A stretch of 64,000 nt of DNA, taken from Denitrovibrio sp. GTDB taxonomy: Bacteria > Chrysiogenota > Deferribacteres > Deferribacterales > Geovibrionaceae. Location: the NCBI GenBank assembly GCA_002869185.1, contig PKTN01000005.1, positions 1 through 64,000 of the forward strand, given 5' to 3'. The notes below the pieces were generated by a model. The model searched no databases, was not told where the DNA came from, and saw only the letters and a list, made by a program, of their open reading frames with translations. Below, piece by piece: positions 53,055-60,620 of the stretch (position 1 is its first letter; every line of letters begins with the position of its first letter). Made by a program: the position numbers and the translations under genes.

Positions 53055-53230
53055 TCGGGATATCCCGACTGGGATCCCCCTGAATTCATAAATCGCTAAG
53101 ATTTCGCCTCTATAAGTATATGCGCAATGCTTTAGTCGCTTATTGAAATCTTAGTTAATGTAATTACATGAGATTTAAGCCCCCCGAGGGACTATTATAG
53201 GCGGTCGGTATAAATACCGACCGTTTTTTT
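53055..53230 (+). ncRNA. Candidate structured RNA with terminator before the prepilin gene
   Basis: In order: a perfect 16-bp palindrome GTCGGGATATCCCGAC (53055-53070); 10-bp inverted repeats CTAAGATTTC (53096-53105) and GAAATCTTAG (53145-53154), with ATAAG/CTTAT nested inside; a 12-bp palindrome ATGTAATTACAT (53158-53169); and a terminator (53202-53230). No ORF explains the terminator, so a small RNA or leader is likely. I could not match it to a known riboswitch. Confidence 0.45.
53202..53230 (+). terminator. Strong terminator of an unassigned transcript
   Basis: CGGTCGGTA and TACCGACCG enclose TAAA and are followed by seven T. No gene lies between it and the dapB terminator. Confidence 0.9.
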
Positions 53231-53332
53231 ATATTTTGAGTGTGTAAAATAAATTTCCATATTGATTTATACACATACTTTCCGATAGTATATAACAAGA
53301 TAAAAATATTATTGTTCAAATGGAGGGCAACT

Positions 53333-53896
53333 ATGAACCGCAAAGGTTTTACACTCGTAGAGCTTGCAATCGTTTTGGTCATCATCGGTGTTATTCTCGG
53401 TGGTGTTATCAAAGGTCAGGAGCTTGTAACTAACGCAAAGATCAAAAGACTTTATAGAGATTTCCAGCAGGTAGAATTCGCTTATTTCTCATATCAAGAC
53501 AGATATAATGCAATTGCTGGTGATAGAATAGTATCGGGAGATGGTGGAGATAGTGACGAAAATGGTTTATTAGACGTCGCTAATGAAACGACAGAATTTT
53601 GGACTGACCTAAGGTCATCTGGCTTCTTAAAAGATGGTCTAACTGGTGCGGCATTACCTCAACATGCGTTTGATGACGACATCACTGTAGGTAACTCACT
53701 TGTTGGTCTAACAACTAATGTTGTATGCCTAGCTGGACTTGGCTATGAATTAGCTGAAATATTTGATGCTCAATTTGACGATGGAACATACAACTCAGGT
53801 CAAGTAAGAGGTTCAAACGCTGACTTAGACACAGCAACCGACTACCTTGCTACAAATGGTGCAACAGCAGTCTGCATCTCACTTGATGGCGAATAA
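53333..53896 (+). CDS. Type IV pilin-like prepilin (major/minor pilin or pseudopilin)
   Basis: A 187-residue protein with the class III signal MNRKGFTLVELAIVLVIIGVILGGVIKGQEL: cleavage after Gly5, Phe at +1 and Glu at +5 are canonical. The C-terminal part has two cysteines (VVCLAG near 128 and TAVCISL near 182) that could form the D-loop disulphide. GGAGG precedes the ATG. No pilus assembly gene is near, so it is an isolated pilin or pseudopilin. Its terminator has the same sequence as the one after dapB. Confidence 0.92.
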   Translation: MNRKGFTLVELAIVLVIIGVILGGVIKGQELVTNAKIKRLYRDFQQVEFAYFSYQDRYNAIAGDRIVSGDGGDSDENGLLDVANETTEFWTDLRSSGFLKDGLTGAALPQHAFDDDITVGNSLVGLTTNVVCLAGLGYELAEIFDAQFDDGTYNSGQVRGSNADLDTATDYLATNGATAVCISLDGE

Positions 53897-53924
53897 GAGT
53901 TAAAATAACTTTTTGATATATAAA

Positions 53925-53949
53925 GGCGGTCTTCGGATCGCCTTTTTTT
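53925..53949 (+). terminator. Terminator of the prepilin gene
   Basis: GGCGGTC, TTCG, GATCGCC and seven T; same stem and loop as the dapB terminator. Confidence 0.95.
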
Positions 53950-53963
53950 GTGGTGCTCCCTCC

Positions 53964-54073
53964 CCGTCATTTTGAGCCTGTACCCAGGCGTAAGAATCTA
54001 CAGCCTTCAAATAATATAGATATTCAGGACTACATCTAGAGATTCTTACGGTCGCAAGCTCCCTCAGAATGAC
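53964..54073. repeat. Intergenic palindromic repeat, copy C
   Basis: It begins CGTCATTTTGAGCCTG and ends CAAGCTCCCTCAGAATGAC, imperfect inverted ends around a short centre. Confidence 0.75.
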
Positions 54074-54079
54074 AAATCC

Positions 54080-54161
54080 CCGTAACAGGACTACATCTAA
54101 ACTGTCAAGCAAACAAACACCAGAGATCATTACGTCGAAGTTTACTTCTCCTCATGATGAC
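54080..54161. repeat. Intergenic palindromic repeat, half copy D
   Basis: It begins with the internal GGACTACATCTAAACTGTCA and ends ACTTCTCCTCATGATGAC; the left end is missing. Confidence 0.7.
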
Positions 54162-54168
54162 GTTTTTT

Positions 54169-54305
54169 CCCGTCACTCTGAGGAACGAAGTGACGTAGGA
54201 GTCTACAGCCTCTAAATAATCTAGATGCTCAGGACTACACCTAACCAGTCAGACGAACCAACACCAGAGATCATCACGTCGAAGAATACTTCTCCTCATG
54301 ATGAC
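54169..54305. repeat. Intergenic palindromic repeat, copy E
   Basis: It begins CCGTCACTCTGAGGAACGAA and ends TACTTCTCCTCATGATGAC. The right end overlaps the last codons of the GIY-YIG gene. Confidence 0.8.
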
Positions 54306-54592
54306 AAAAGAATGTCATACAGATCATCCCATTCTGGATTAAAGTCATTAATAAGTGTTTGTTTCTTTTGACGTTTATAATTTTTGAGTTGTTTTTCTCG
54401 TTCGAGAGCCGTTTCGATATTATCAATAGTCTAATAGTAAACAAGCTTATCCAGATTGTATCTCTTACTAAAACCATCGACTAATTTATTTTTATGCTCG
54501 TAGATGCGTTTAACAAGATCAGATGTCACACCAATATACAAAACTGTATTCATCTGATTAGTAATAATATAGACATAGCCTGATTTTGCCAT
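54296..54592 (-). pseudogene. GIY-YIG nuclease-like gene interrupted by TAG
   Basis: The frame encodes a 98-codon COG2827-type GIY-YIG protein: GYVYIITNQMNTVLYIGVTSDLVKRIYEHK at the start (GYVYI and YIGVT form the catalytic motif) and LEREKQLKNYKRQKKQTLINDFNPEWDDL at the end, both well conserved. Between them, after KLVYY, TAG (54431-54433, minus strand) stands where the family has Glu. The start has AAGGAG. The truncated first part keeps the GIY-YIG motif but loses the helix with the catalytic Glu region. Repeats flank it on both sides. Confidence 0.85.
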
Positions 54593-54626
54593 TTTGGCTC
54601 CTTCTAAATAGTCATACTATCTATAG

Positions 54627-54664
54627 CCAGAGATTGCCACGTCGCAAAGCTCCTCGCAATGACG
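54627..54664. repeat. Intergenic palindromic repeat, half copy F
   Basis: CCAGAGATTGCCACGTCGCA...TCCTCGCAATGACG, the right-hand end of the repeat family, just upstream of the GIY-YIG gene. Confidence 0.65.
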
Positions 54665-54676
54665 TTTATTATTCGG

Positions 54677-55540
54677 CTACAAGGGTATCTGGTCACCCTT
54701 ATAAACTTTGCCATCTATCTCGACTTCGGTTAAGGTAATAGAGCCACTTCCGCAAGCGATCTCTACACCGTCGTCACTAACCTCTAAGACCTGTCCTGCC
54801 TCACCATAATCACCCTGCCACTTCTCAGTAGTTGCACGCCAGACAGTAACCTTCTGACCATTATGCATAAAGAACGCCCCAAAGAATGGACGACTATAAC
54901 CACGGATATGGTTATAAAGGCTAAATGCATCACGGTTAAAGTCTATTATTGAGTCCTTCCCACGTTTACGTTGAAGATAGAAAGAAGATGCCTCGTCCTG
55001 TGGCACTGCATGATAGCTAGCCAGCCCTTTACGGTTTAGCTCAACTATAAAATCAGCACAGACAGAAGCATATTTTTCTAAAAAGTCTGACGGATAATCT
55101 TCGTAGTTAATATCGATCTGTTTTGAAGAGACGATGTCACCAGCATCTATACGATCACCCTGTTTATAAAACGTAGCGCCACTCACTGCGACGCCACGTA
55201 CGAATTGTTCGGTTATAGCAGAATAGCCCCTATAAGCAGGCAAGAGCGACGGATGAGCAAAGACTACATCCCAGTCAGCACCCTTGAAAAAGTCCTTTGT
55301 CCAGTCTACGCAAATAATCGTCCTATCTGACATATCTGGCAGATTCTCGCATGTAAAAGCACTATTAGCGGCTATAAAAGTCATATTAAACTGCTTCCGA
55401 AATGTTCCTAAGTCTTTAGCCAAGGAGGTCCTCTGAAAGCCTCTTATATATGTCACGACATCAGGATAAAAGTTCCTCTTATCCAGCTCGCTAAGTAGCA
55501 ACTCGCCTAAACGATTTGCGGTGAACAGGCAAAGTCCCAT
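54677..55540 (-). CDS. Formyltransferase-like protein lacking the catalytic Asn
   Basis: A 287-residue protein with the methionyl-tRNA/sugar formyltransferase fold: FAHPSLLPAYRGYSAITEQFVRG near residue 94, SGATFYKQGDRIDAGDIV near 120 and a small C-terminal OB-like domain from 210. The catalytic triad of the family is Asn-x-His...Asp. His and Asp are present, but the Asn position is Phe (VVFAHPS). It may be a sugar N-formyltransferase variant or inactive. It follows a signal-peptide protein gene by 1 bp on the same strand, possibly an envelope pathway. Confidence 0.8.
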   Translation of the reverse strand: MGLCLFTANRLGELLLSELDKRNFYPDVVTYIRGFQRTSLAKDLGTFRKQFNMTFIAANSAFTCENLPDMSDRTIICVDWTKDFFKGADWDVVFAHPSLLPAYRGYSAITEQFVRGVAVSGATFYKQGDRIDAGDIVSSKQIDINYEDYPSDFLEKYASVCADFIVELNRKGLASYHAVPQDEASSFYLQRKRGKDSIIDFNRDAFSLYNHIRGYSRPFFGAFFMHNGQKVTVWRATTEKWQGDYGEAGQVLEVSDDGVEIACGSGSITLTEVEIDGKVYKGDQIPL

Positions 55541-55541
55541 A

Positions 55542-56054
55542 TTATTTTTTCCTTAATATAAAGAAAACACCAATCGCCACGATAAGAGCACCTATTATAT
55601 ATACAATAGTATATTTCGGTTCTTTGTTGGACGAAAGTCTCAGATTTTCCCCATTTTTCAGAAGCGCTATACCTTGAAAAGTTCTTTCGTGGACAAGATT
55701 TTTAATCTCCCTAACGACCTTTCCGTCATTAACAATTTCGGTTTTCACAAGATCAGCCTTAGGAAAAGCTGCGTCAAAGAACGAAATATAATAAGCACAT
55801 CTTGTCTCGTCTACACCAGAAATAGTCTTTGGTTCGAAGACAAAACCATACATAGGAGTATCTACTTCATATCCTGTAGAGAAGCACCCCTCCTCTGTCT
55901 CAATGAATCCCTGCTCAAGATCAGGAGTGACACCACAGATTGTCTCAGTAACTTTCATCCTTGATGCTTCATATATAATGTTAATATCAAGCTTTGCAGC
56001 AAACGCGGAAACAGAAAAAATAATTAAAAAACTTAAAATAATGACCTTTTTCAC
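55542..56054 (-). CDS. Hypothetical exported protein with C-terminal membrane anchor
   Basis: A 170-residue protein. The N-terminal signal peptide (VKKVIILSFLIIFSVSAFA) is followed by a domain with three cysteines (ETICGV, EGCFST, TRCAYY), a short charged stalk and a C-terminal membrane helix (YTIVYIIGALIVAIGVFFILRKK). The start is GTG at 56054 with GAGGTG upstream. The formyltransferase-like gene follows after 1 bp. I do not recognise the family. Confidence 0.6.
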   Translation of the reverse strand: MKKVIILSFLIIFSVSAFAAKLDINIIYEASRMKVTETICGVTPDLEQGFIETEEGCFSTGYEVDTPMYGFVFEPKTISGVDETRCAYYISFFDAAFPKADLVKTEIVNDGKVVREIKNLVHERTFQGIALLKNGENLRLSSNKEPKYTIVYIIGALIVAIGVFFILRKK

Positions 56055-56348
56055 AAAAACACCTCTATCACACATAATAAAACATTGTGGCACCGTCCGT
56101 AAACAGAATAGTATATTTCTTAAAAAATGTAGAGCATAAGTTCACCTAAGGGGTTGTTTTAATTTAGCCAAAAGTGTATAACCAATAGTGCTTTTTTGGT
56201 GATTTAAGACCTTTTCAGGCACTTTCTTAAACCTAATAAAGTTATAGACATGAATTTAGAATTGTGTTATACGAAATTGTATACAGTATACCATTGCCGT
56301 ATGAACGCATAAGAATTGCATAAACATAAATTTTCCGTGGAGTGTGTA

Positions 56349-58322
56349 ATGGCACAAGTTTGCTACGGGTACTATAAGGATACCAAGCTAGACAACATTG
56401 GCAAAGCGAAGGAAGAGTGGTCAGATTCACCACTCAGAACCCCAGACGAGTACAGAGATAAACCTCTCAAAGCCCTTATCAATTGGGATGGTTTTTTAGT
56501 CTACGACGAAAGTGTAGACATGCTAGCTGCACTCGCTAACTATATGGAAGAGATCAGTAGCGAAGGCTGCTGTGGAAGATGCTTCCCTGGACGTGTAGGA
56601 ACTAAGCTTCTCGCTGAGCAGCTTATGAAGATACGCTCTGGAGCATGCACAGACGAAGACATAGCGAAAGCTGTGGAGATGTGTGAATCAATCTTCAACT
56701 CTGCTAAGTGTACAGTTGCACCAACATCGACTGTCCCTGTTAAAGCATTCCTTACAGAATTTAAGGATCAGGTTAAGGCTCAAGTTGCTGACGATGCTGC
56801 TGAATACTTCAAGCATATCACAGCTCCTTGTACAGCAGGTTGCCCTGCAAATGTACCTATCCCTGAGTTTATCGAAGAACTAAAAGATCACAGACATCTT
56901 GATGCTCTGGCTACAATACGTAAGACTATGCCACTACCTGGCGTATGCGGTCGTGTTTGCCCTCACCCATGTGAGGATAACTGCCGTAGAGGTCTCGTAG
57001 ATGAAGACCCAGTTAGCATTATGGTTCTGAAAAGAACCCCTTTCGATTACGAATACTACAACAATAAAACTCCTGAGCTTCCACCTAAAATGGAATCAAA
57101 GGGCAAATCAGTTGGTATCATCGGTGCAGGACCTGCTGGTCTCACTGGTGCATACTACCTTGCTCTCATGGGTTACGATTGTAAAATATACGAGATGTGC
57201 GACGAACCTGGCGGAATGGTTGCTCTGGGTATCCAAGACTATCGTGAGCCTAGACACATCCTCCGTCACGAGGCAGAGATCATCCAGTCACTCGGCGTTG
57301 AGATTCAATACAACACTAAGTTCGGTGGCCCTAAAGATGATATCGACCTCGCTTACATGAAAAAGAATTATGACGCTGTTCTTATTACTCTCGGTGCATG
57401 GAGATCAAAAGCCATGGGTATCGAAGGTGAAAAAGACGGCTACGAAGGCGTTTACCCTGGTGGTATCGACTTCCTATACGTACAAGCCATCGGTAAAGAC
57501 GTTGCTGTAAAAGATAAGAAGATCGTTGTTGTTGGTGGTGGTAACACTGCTATCGACTGCGTGCGTGTTGCTCTCAGAGAGGGTGCCACAGACGTTAACC
57601 TTATATACAGACGTTCACGTGCTGAGATGCCAGCGGAAGATTACGAGATCGCTGATGCTATCGAAGAAGGGATTAACTTCCACTTCCTCTGCAACCCTAC
57701 AAGGGTTATCGCAAAAGATGGCAAGGTTGTCGGTTGTGAAGCTATCCGTATGGAACTCGGCGAACCAGATGATTCTGGGCGTAGAAGACCTCAACCTGTT
57801 GAAGGTTCTGAGTTCGTTATCGACTGTGACTTTATCATCCCTGCTATCGGTCAAGATCCTGACCTCAGCTTCCTTAAGGAAGAGGATGGCATCGATGTTA
57901 CTAAGTGGAGCACATTTGCTGTTAGAGATGACCTCTACGACACTACTGACCCACAGATTTACTCTGCTGGTGACTGTGAGTGGGGGCCAATGACAGTTGT
58001 TAAAGCTATCGGTGCTGCTCGTTGGGCTGCAACAATGATAGATAGATATCTCACAGAAGGCGCACCTTACCTCACAGAAGAAGAGACTCTCCAGAGAGCT
58101 CTCGAAACATCTAGAGGCGCTGTCTTTGATAAGAACGAGAAAGTCTGTGAACTCGAAACTCCATCAATCCACAGAGTACATCAGGAAAAGATGGACGGAG
58201 ATTCCAGAAAAGATAACTACGATGAGGTTGAAAAATCTTACACAATGAACAAAGCTTATGACGAAGCAACAAGATGCCTTAGATGCGTACGCATGGCTAT
58301 GGTTGCTCTTGGTTCTAAATAA
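56349..58322 (+). CDS. NuoF-like/GltD-like hybrid flavoprotein oxidoreductase
   Basis: A 657-residue fusion. Residues 55-130 resemble the C-terminal 4Fe-4S domain of NuoF (EGCCGRCFPGRVGTKLLAEQL), but the usual PCR cysteine is Gly. Residues 160-240 are an Fer4_20 domain as in GltD (CTAGCPANVPIPEFI, PLPGVCGRVCPHPCEDNCRRG). Residues 265-620 are two Rossmann folds for FAD (GIIGAGPAGLTGAYYLALMGY) and NAD(P)H (VVVGGGNTAIDC). It should move electrons between NAD(P)H and iron-sulphur clusters. The start at 56349 follows GGAG. The NuoG-like gene follows after 22 bp, so the two are likely subunits of one complex. Confidence 0.85.
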   Translation: MAQVCYGYYKDTKLDNIGKAKEEWSDSPLRTPDEYRDKPLKALINWDGFLVYDESVDMLAALANYMEEISSEGCCGRCFPGRVGTKLLAEQLMKIRSGACTDEDIAKAVEMCESIFNSAKCTVAPTSTVPVKAFLTEFKDQVKAQVADDAAEYFKHITAPCTAGCPANVPIPEFIEELKDHRHLDALATIRKTMPLPGVCGRVCPHPCEDNCRRGLVDEDPVSIMVLKRTPFDYEYYNNKTPELPPKMESKGKSVGIIGAGPAGLTGAYYLALMGYDCKIYEMCDEPGGMVALGIQDYREPRHILRHEAEIIQSLGVEIQYNTKFGGPKDDIDLAYMKKNYDAVLITLGAWRSKAMGIEGEKDGYEGVYPGGIDFLYVQAIGKDVAVKDKKIVVVGGGNTAIDCVRVALREGATDVNLIYRRSRAEMPAEDYEIADAIEEGINFHFLCNPTRVIAKDGKVVGCEAIRMELGEPDDSGRRRPQPVEGSEFVIDCDFIIPAIGQDPDLSFLKEEDGIDVTKWSTFAVRDDLYDTTDPQIYSAGDCEWGPMTVVKAIGAARWAATMIDRYLTEGAPYLTEEETLQRALETSRGAVFDKNEKVCELETPSIHRVHQEKMDGDSRKDNYDEVEKSYTMNKAYDEATRCLRCVRMAMVALGSK

Positions 58323-58344
58323 CAGGCGTGTGGAGTAGATAAAA

Positions 58345-60570
58345 ATGGCAGAAATTATAATAAATAACAACTCCTACTCTTTCAACGAAGGTGACTCTAT
58401 CATCGACGTTGCTGAAAGAAACGGAATCCATATCCCAACCCTTTGCTACCTTAAGGATGTTACTCCTACTGGTGCATGTAGACTCTGTCTTGTACAGGTC
58501 GAGGGCGCGGGAAGACTTCAGGCAGCCTGCACAACCTATGCCAAAGATGGTATGAAGGTTGAAACGGATAACGAACATATCTGGAAAAACAGAAAGGACA
58601 TGCTCGACTTTATCCTGATTAAACACACACTCGACTGCCCTGTTTGTGACAAGGCTGGTGAGTGTGAGCTTCAGGACACAGCTTTCGAGTTTGGTATGAA
58701 AGAAGAGATGGTCTCTTCAGACAAACCAACAGAGCCTATCGTTAACTGGAACAAAATTGTATATAACTCTAACCTTTGCGTTCTCTGCGAAAAGTGTATT
58801 AAATCCTGCCACGAAATGACAGGTTGTTCTGCACTAAGCATGGATGACAGAGGATTCTATAACCACGTGACTCCTAGTAAAGGTGATACACTCGGTTGTG
58901 ACTTCTGCGGTACTTGTATCGACAGATGTCCAGTCGGTTCACTCCTTGATTCACAGTTCCACCACTCTGCTAGAGTTTGGGATCTCGAAGAAAAAGTCAC
59001 AACTTCTGTTTTTTCTCCTGACGGTTGCGCTGTTGAATACGGCATAAAAGATGGAAAAATTCTCAGAGCTAAAGCTGTTGGAAGTGGTCAAATAACTGCT
59101 CAAGACAGATTTGCTTTTAAATACCTCGACTCTGCTGATAGAGCTCTCAACCCTAAGGTCAACACAGGCGGAAGCCTCACAGAGACTAACTGGGACGAGA
59201 TAGCTACAACACTTAAAGACAAAATGACAGGTCTTAAAGCTGATGAAGTAGCTCTTGTTGCTGGCAGTACTCTTACTAACGAAGCTATGGCCGCTTACAA
59301 AAAGCTTATGGCTGGCTTCGGTTCTAGCAAGATCGTTAGTGATACCGATATCGCTCTCGGCTCTTTCTATGACAAATACTCTGCTAAATTCGGCACTATG
59401 GAAAACATCGGAACACTCGCTGATATTACAGACTCTGATGTAATATTCGTTATTGGTTGTGACCTCCGTAGAGAAGCTGTAGGCGTTAAGCACAAAATCA
59501 TGAATGCTGTTATCCACAACGATGCAAAAATTTATGTAGCAGGGCTTAAGAAGTATGAGTATGACCTCTTCACTACAAAAACTTTTATGGCTGAGTACGG
59601 CGACTTCGCTGGCGCTCTTGAGCTTATGAAAGAAGATGCTCCTGCACCTGCTAACCAGAAAAACCATAACGTAATCGATGTTAAAAACGACGTAGATCTT
59701 TATGTCCCTGCTAACATGAAGAAAGCTAAAAAAGTATCCCTCATCATTGGTGATGAATACATCCAGTCAGGTACAGACGCTGACGCTGTTCTCGCTTTCT
59801 GTGACTTCATCGGACAGGATATTCTTAAGTCTGTTTTCGTAGTAAACGATCAGGTTAACTACATGGGTGCTGTTGTGAACGGATTCGTAAGAAACGGATA
59901 CACAGCAGAAAAGCTTACAACTGACCTTACTTCAGGCGGAATTAAGCTTCTCATTAATGCTGGATTCAACGCTAAGCCAAACTGCGAAGTTTCTGCTAAG
60001 CTTGAGACTGCATTCTCTAAAGCTGGAACATATATAGCTGCTGACATCTTCAAGACTGGTTCTGCTGTCACTGCAAATGTGATACTCCCTGCTAAAGATG
60101 CTCTCGAAACTGTCGGAACATTTACAACTATGTACGGACGCCTCGTTGCTCTCGATAAAATCGCAGAGATCAAAGGAACTCAGAAGACACACGTACAGAT
60201 CGCTTCTATGCTTGGCGAACTCGCTGGACAGAGCATCACTGCATGTGCTTTCGAAACTTTCCACGGTGATGTCGCTGGTAAGAATGGCTTCCCTGCTGTT
60301 GATTACTCCGAAGTTGACGGAACTATAGCTAAGGCTAAGACAAATGAGTGGAATGCCACATCATTTACATATAAGAAACCAGCTGCTAAGGCTTGCACTG
60401 TATACGTTAACCCACGTTACCATGCAAACTTAATGACAGCTAAATCCTTTGTTGCTCAGACAGAGGAGAACAGAGAATTCTTCTTCCCAGTGAATAAGGA
60501 GACTCTTTCTGGTGAAGAGTGTGCGGACGTTGCAAAAGGCGTTACTCTCGTAACTAGAGATTATAAGTAA
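58345..60570 (+). CDS. NuoG-like iron-sulphur/molybdopterin-fold subunit
   Basis: A 741-residue protein with NuoG order: 2Fe-2S ferredoxin domain (IPTLCYLKDVTPTGACRLCLVQV), His-Cys3 cluster (HTLDCPVCDKAGECELQD, near residue 92), a two-4Fe-4S ferredoxin part (CVLCEKCIKSCHEMTGC, CDFCGTCIDRCPVGSL), then a molybdopterin-oxidoreductase-type fold with no evident cofactor-binding Cys/Sec. It is the electron-input side arm of complex I or of a soluble NAD(P)H-dependent hydrogenase or dehydrogenase. nuoE and membrane subunits are not nearby. It pairs with the flavoprotein before it. Confidence 0.88.
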   Translation: MAEIIINNNSYSFNEGDSIIDVAERNGIHIPTLCYLKDVTPTGACRLCLVQVEGAGRLQAACTTYAKDGMKVETDNEHIWKNRKDMLDFILIKHTLDCPVCDKAGECELQDTAFEFGMKEEMVSSDKPTEPIVNWNKIVYNSNLCVLCEKCIKSCHEMTGCSALSMDDRGFYNHVTPSKGDTLGCDFCGTCIDRCPVGSLLDSQFHHSARVWDLEEKVTTSVFSPDGCAVEYGIKDGKILRAKAVGSGQITAQDRFAFKYLDSADRALNPKVNTGGSLTETNWDEIATTLKDKMTGLKADEVALVAGSTLTNEAMAAYKKLMAGFGSSKIVSDTDIALGSFYDKYSAKFGTMENIGTLADITDSDVIFVIGCDLRREAVGVKHKIMNAVIHNDAKIYVAGLKKYEYDLFTTKTFMAEYGDFAGALELMKEDAPAPANQKNHNVIDVKNDVDLYVPANMKKAKKVSLIIGDEYIQSGTDADAVLAFCDFIGQDILKSVFVVNDQVNYMGAVVNGFVRNGYTAEKLTTDLTSGGIKLLINAGFNAKPNCEVSAKLETAFSKAGTYIAADIFKTGSAVTANVILPAKDALETVGTFTTMYGRLVALDKIAEIKGTQKTHVQIASMLGELAGQSITACAFETFHGDVAGKNGFPAVDYSEVDGTIAKAKTNEWNATSFTYKKPAAKACTVYVNPRYHANLMTAKSFVAQTEENREFFFPVNKETLSGEECADVAKGVTLVTRDYK

Positions 60571-60593
60571 TAATCAACTTTCTAAATATAAAG

Positions 60594-60620
60594 GCCGGCT
60601 CTTATGAGTCGGCTTTTTTT
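60594..60620 (+). terminator. Terminator after the NuoG-like gene
   Basis: GCCGGCTC and GAGTCGGC enclose TTAT and are followed by seven T. The stem includes the stop codon of the convergent SulP gene. Confidence 0.95.

Larger units (their letters stand above)
52702..53332. other. 631-bp gap between dapB and the prepilin gene
   Basis: It holds the dapB terminator (52732-52757), a palindromic repeat (52774-52900) and a palindrome-rich segment ending in a strong terminator (53055-53230). No coding ORF with a ribosome site was found. Confidence 0.6.
53897..54295. other. 399-bp gap filled by palindromic repeats
   Basis: Apart from the prepilin terminator, it consists of one nearly complete, one half and one complete copy of the intergenic repeat. 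Nothing coding was seen. Confidence 0.7.

Noticed and set aside
52900-53332. Cyclic-di-GMP riboswitch before the prepilin gene
   Set aside because: The GEMM core motifs are not present, although the location would fit.
54169-54592. Insertion sequence with the GIY-YIG gene as transposase
   Set aside because: No transposase catalytic motif and no clear target duplication; kept only as an association of repeats with a nuclease gene.
57526-57993. 155-codon ORF in another frame inside the flavoprotein gene
   Set aside because: Ser/Leu/Thr-rich shadow translation of a strongly conserved Rossmann domain; no start signal.
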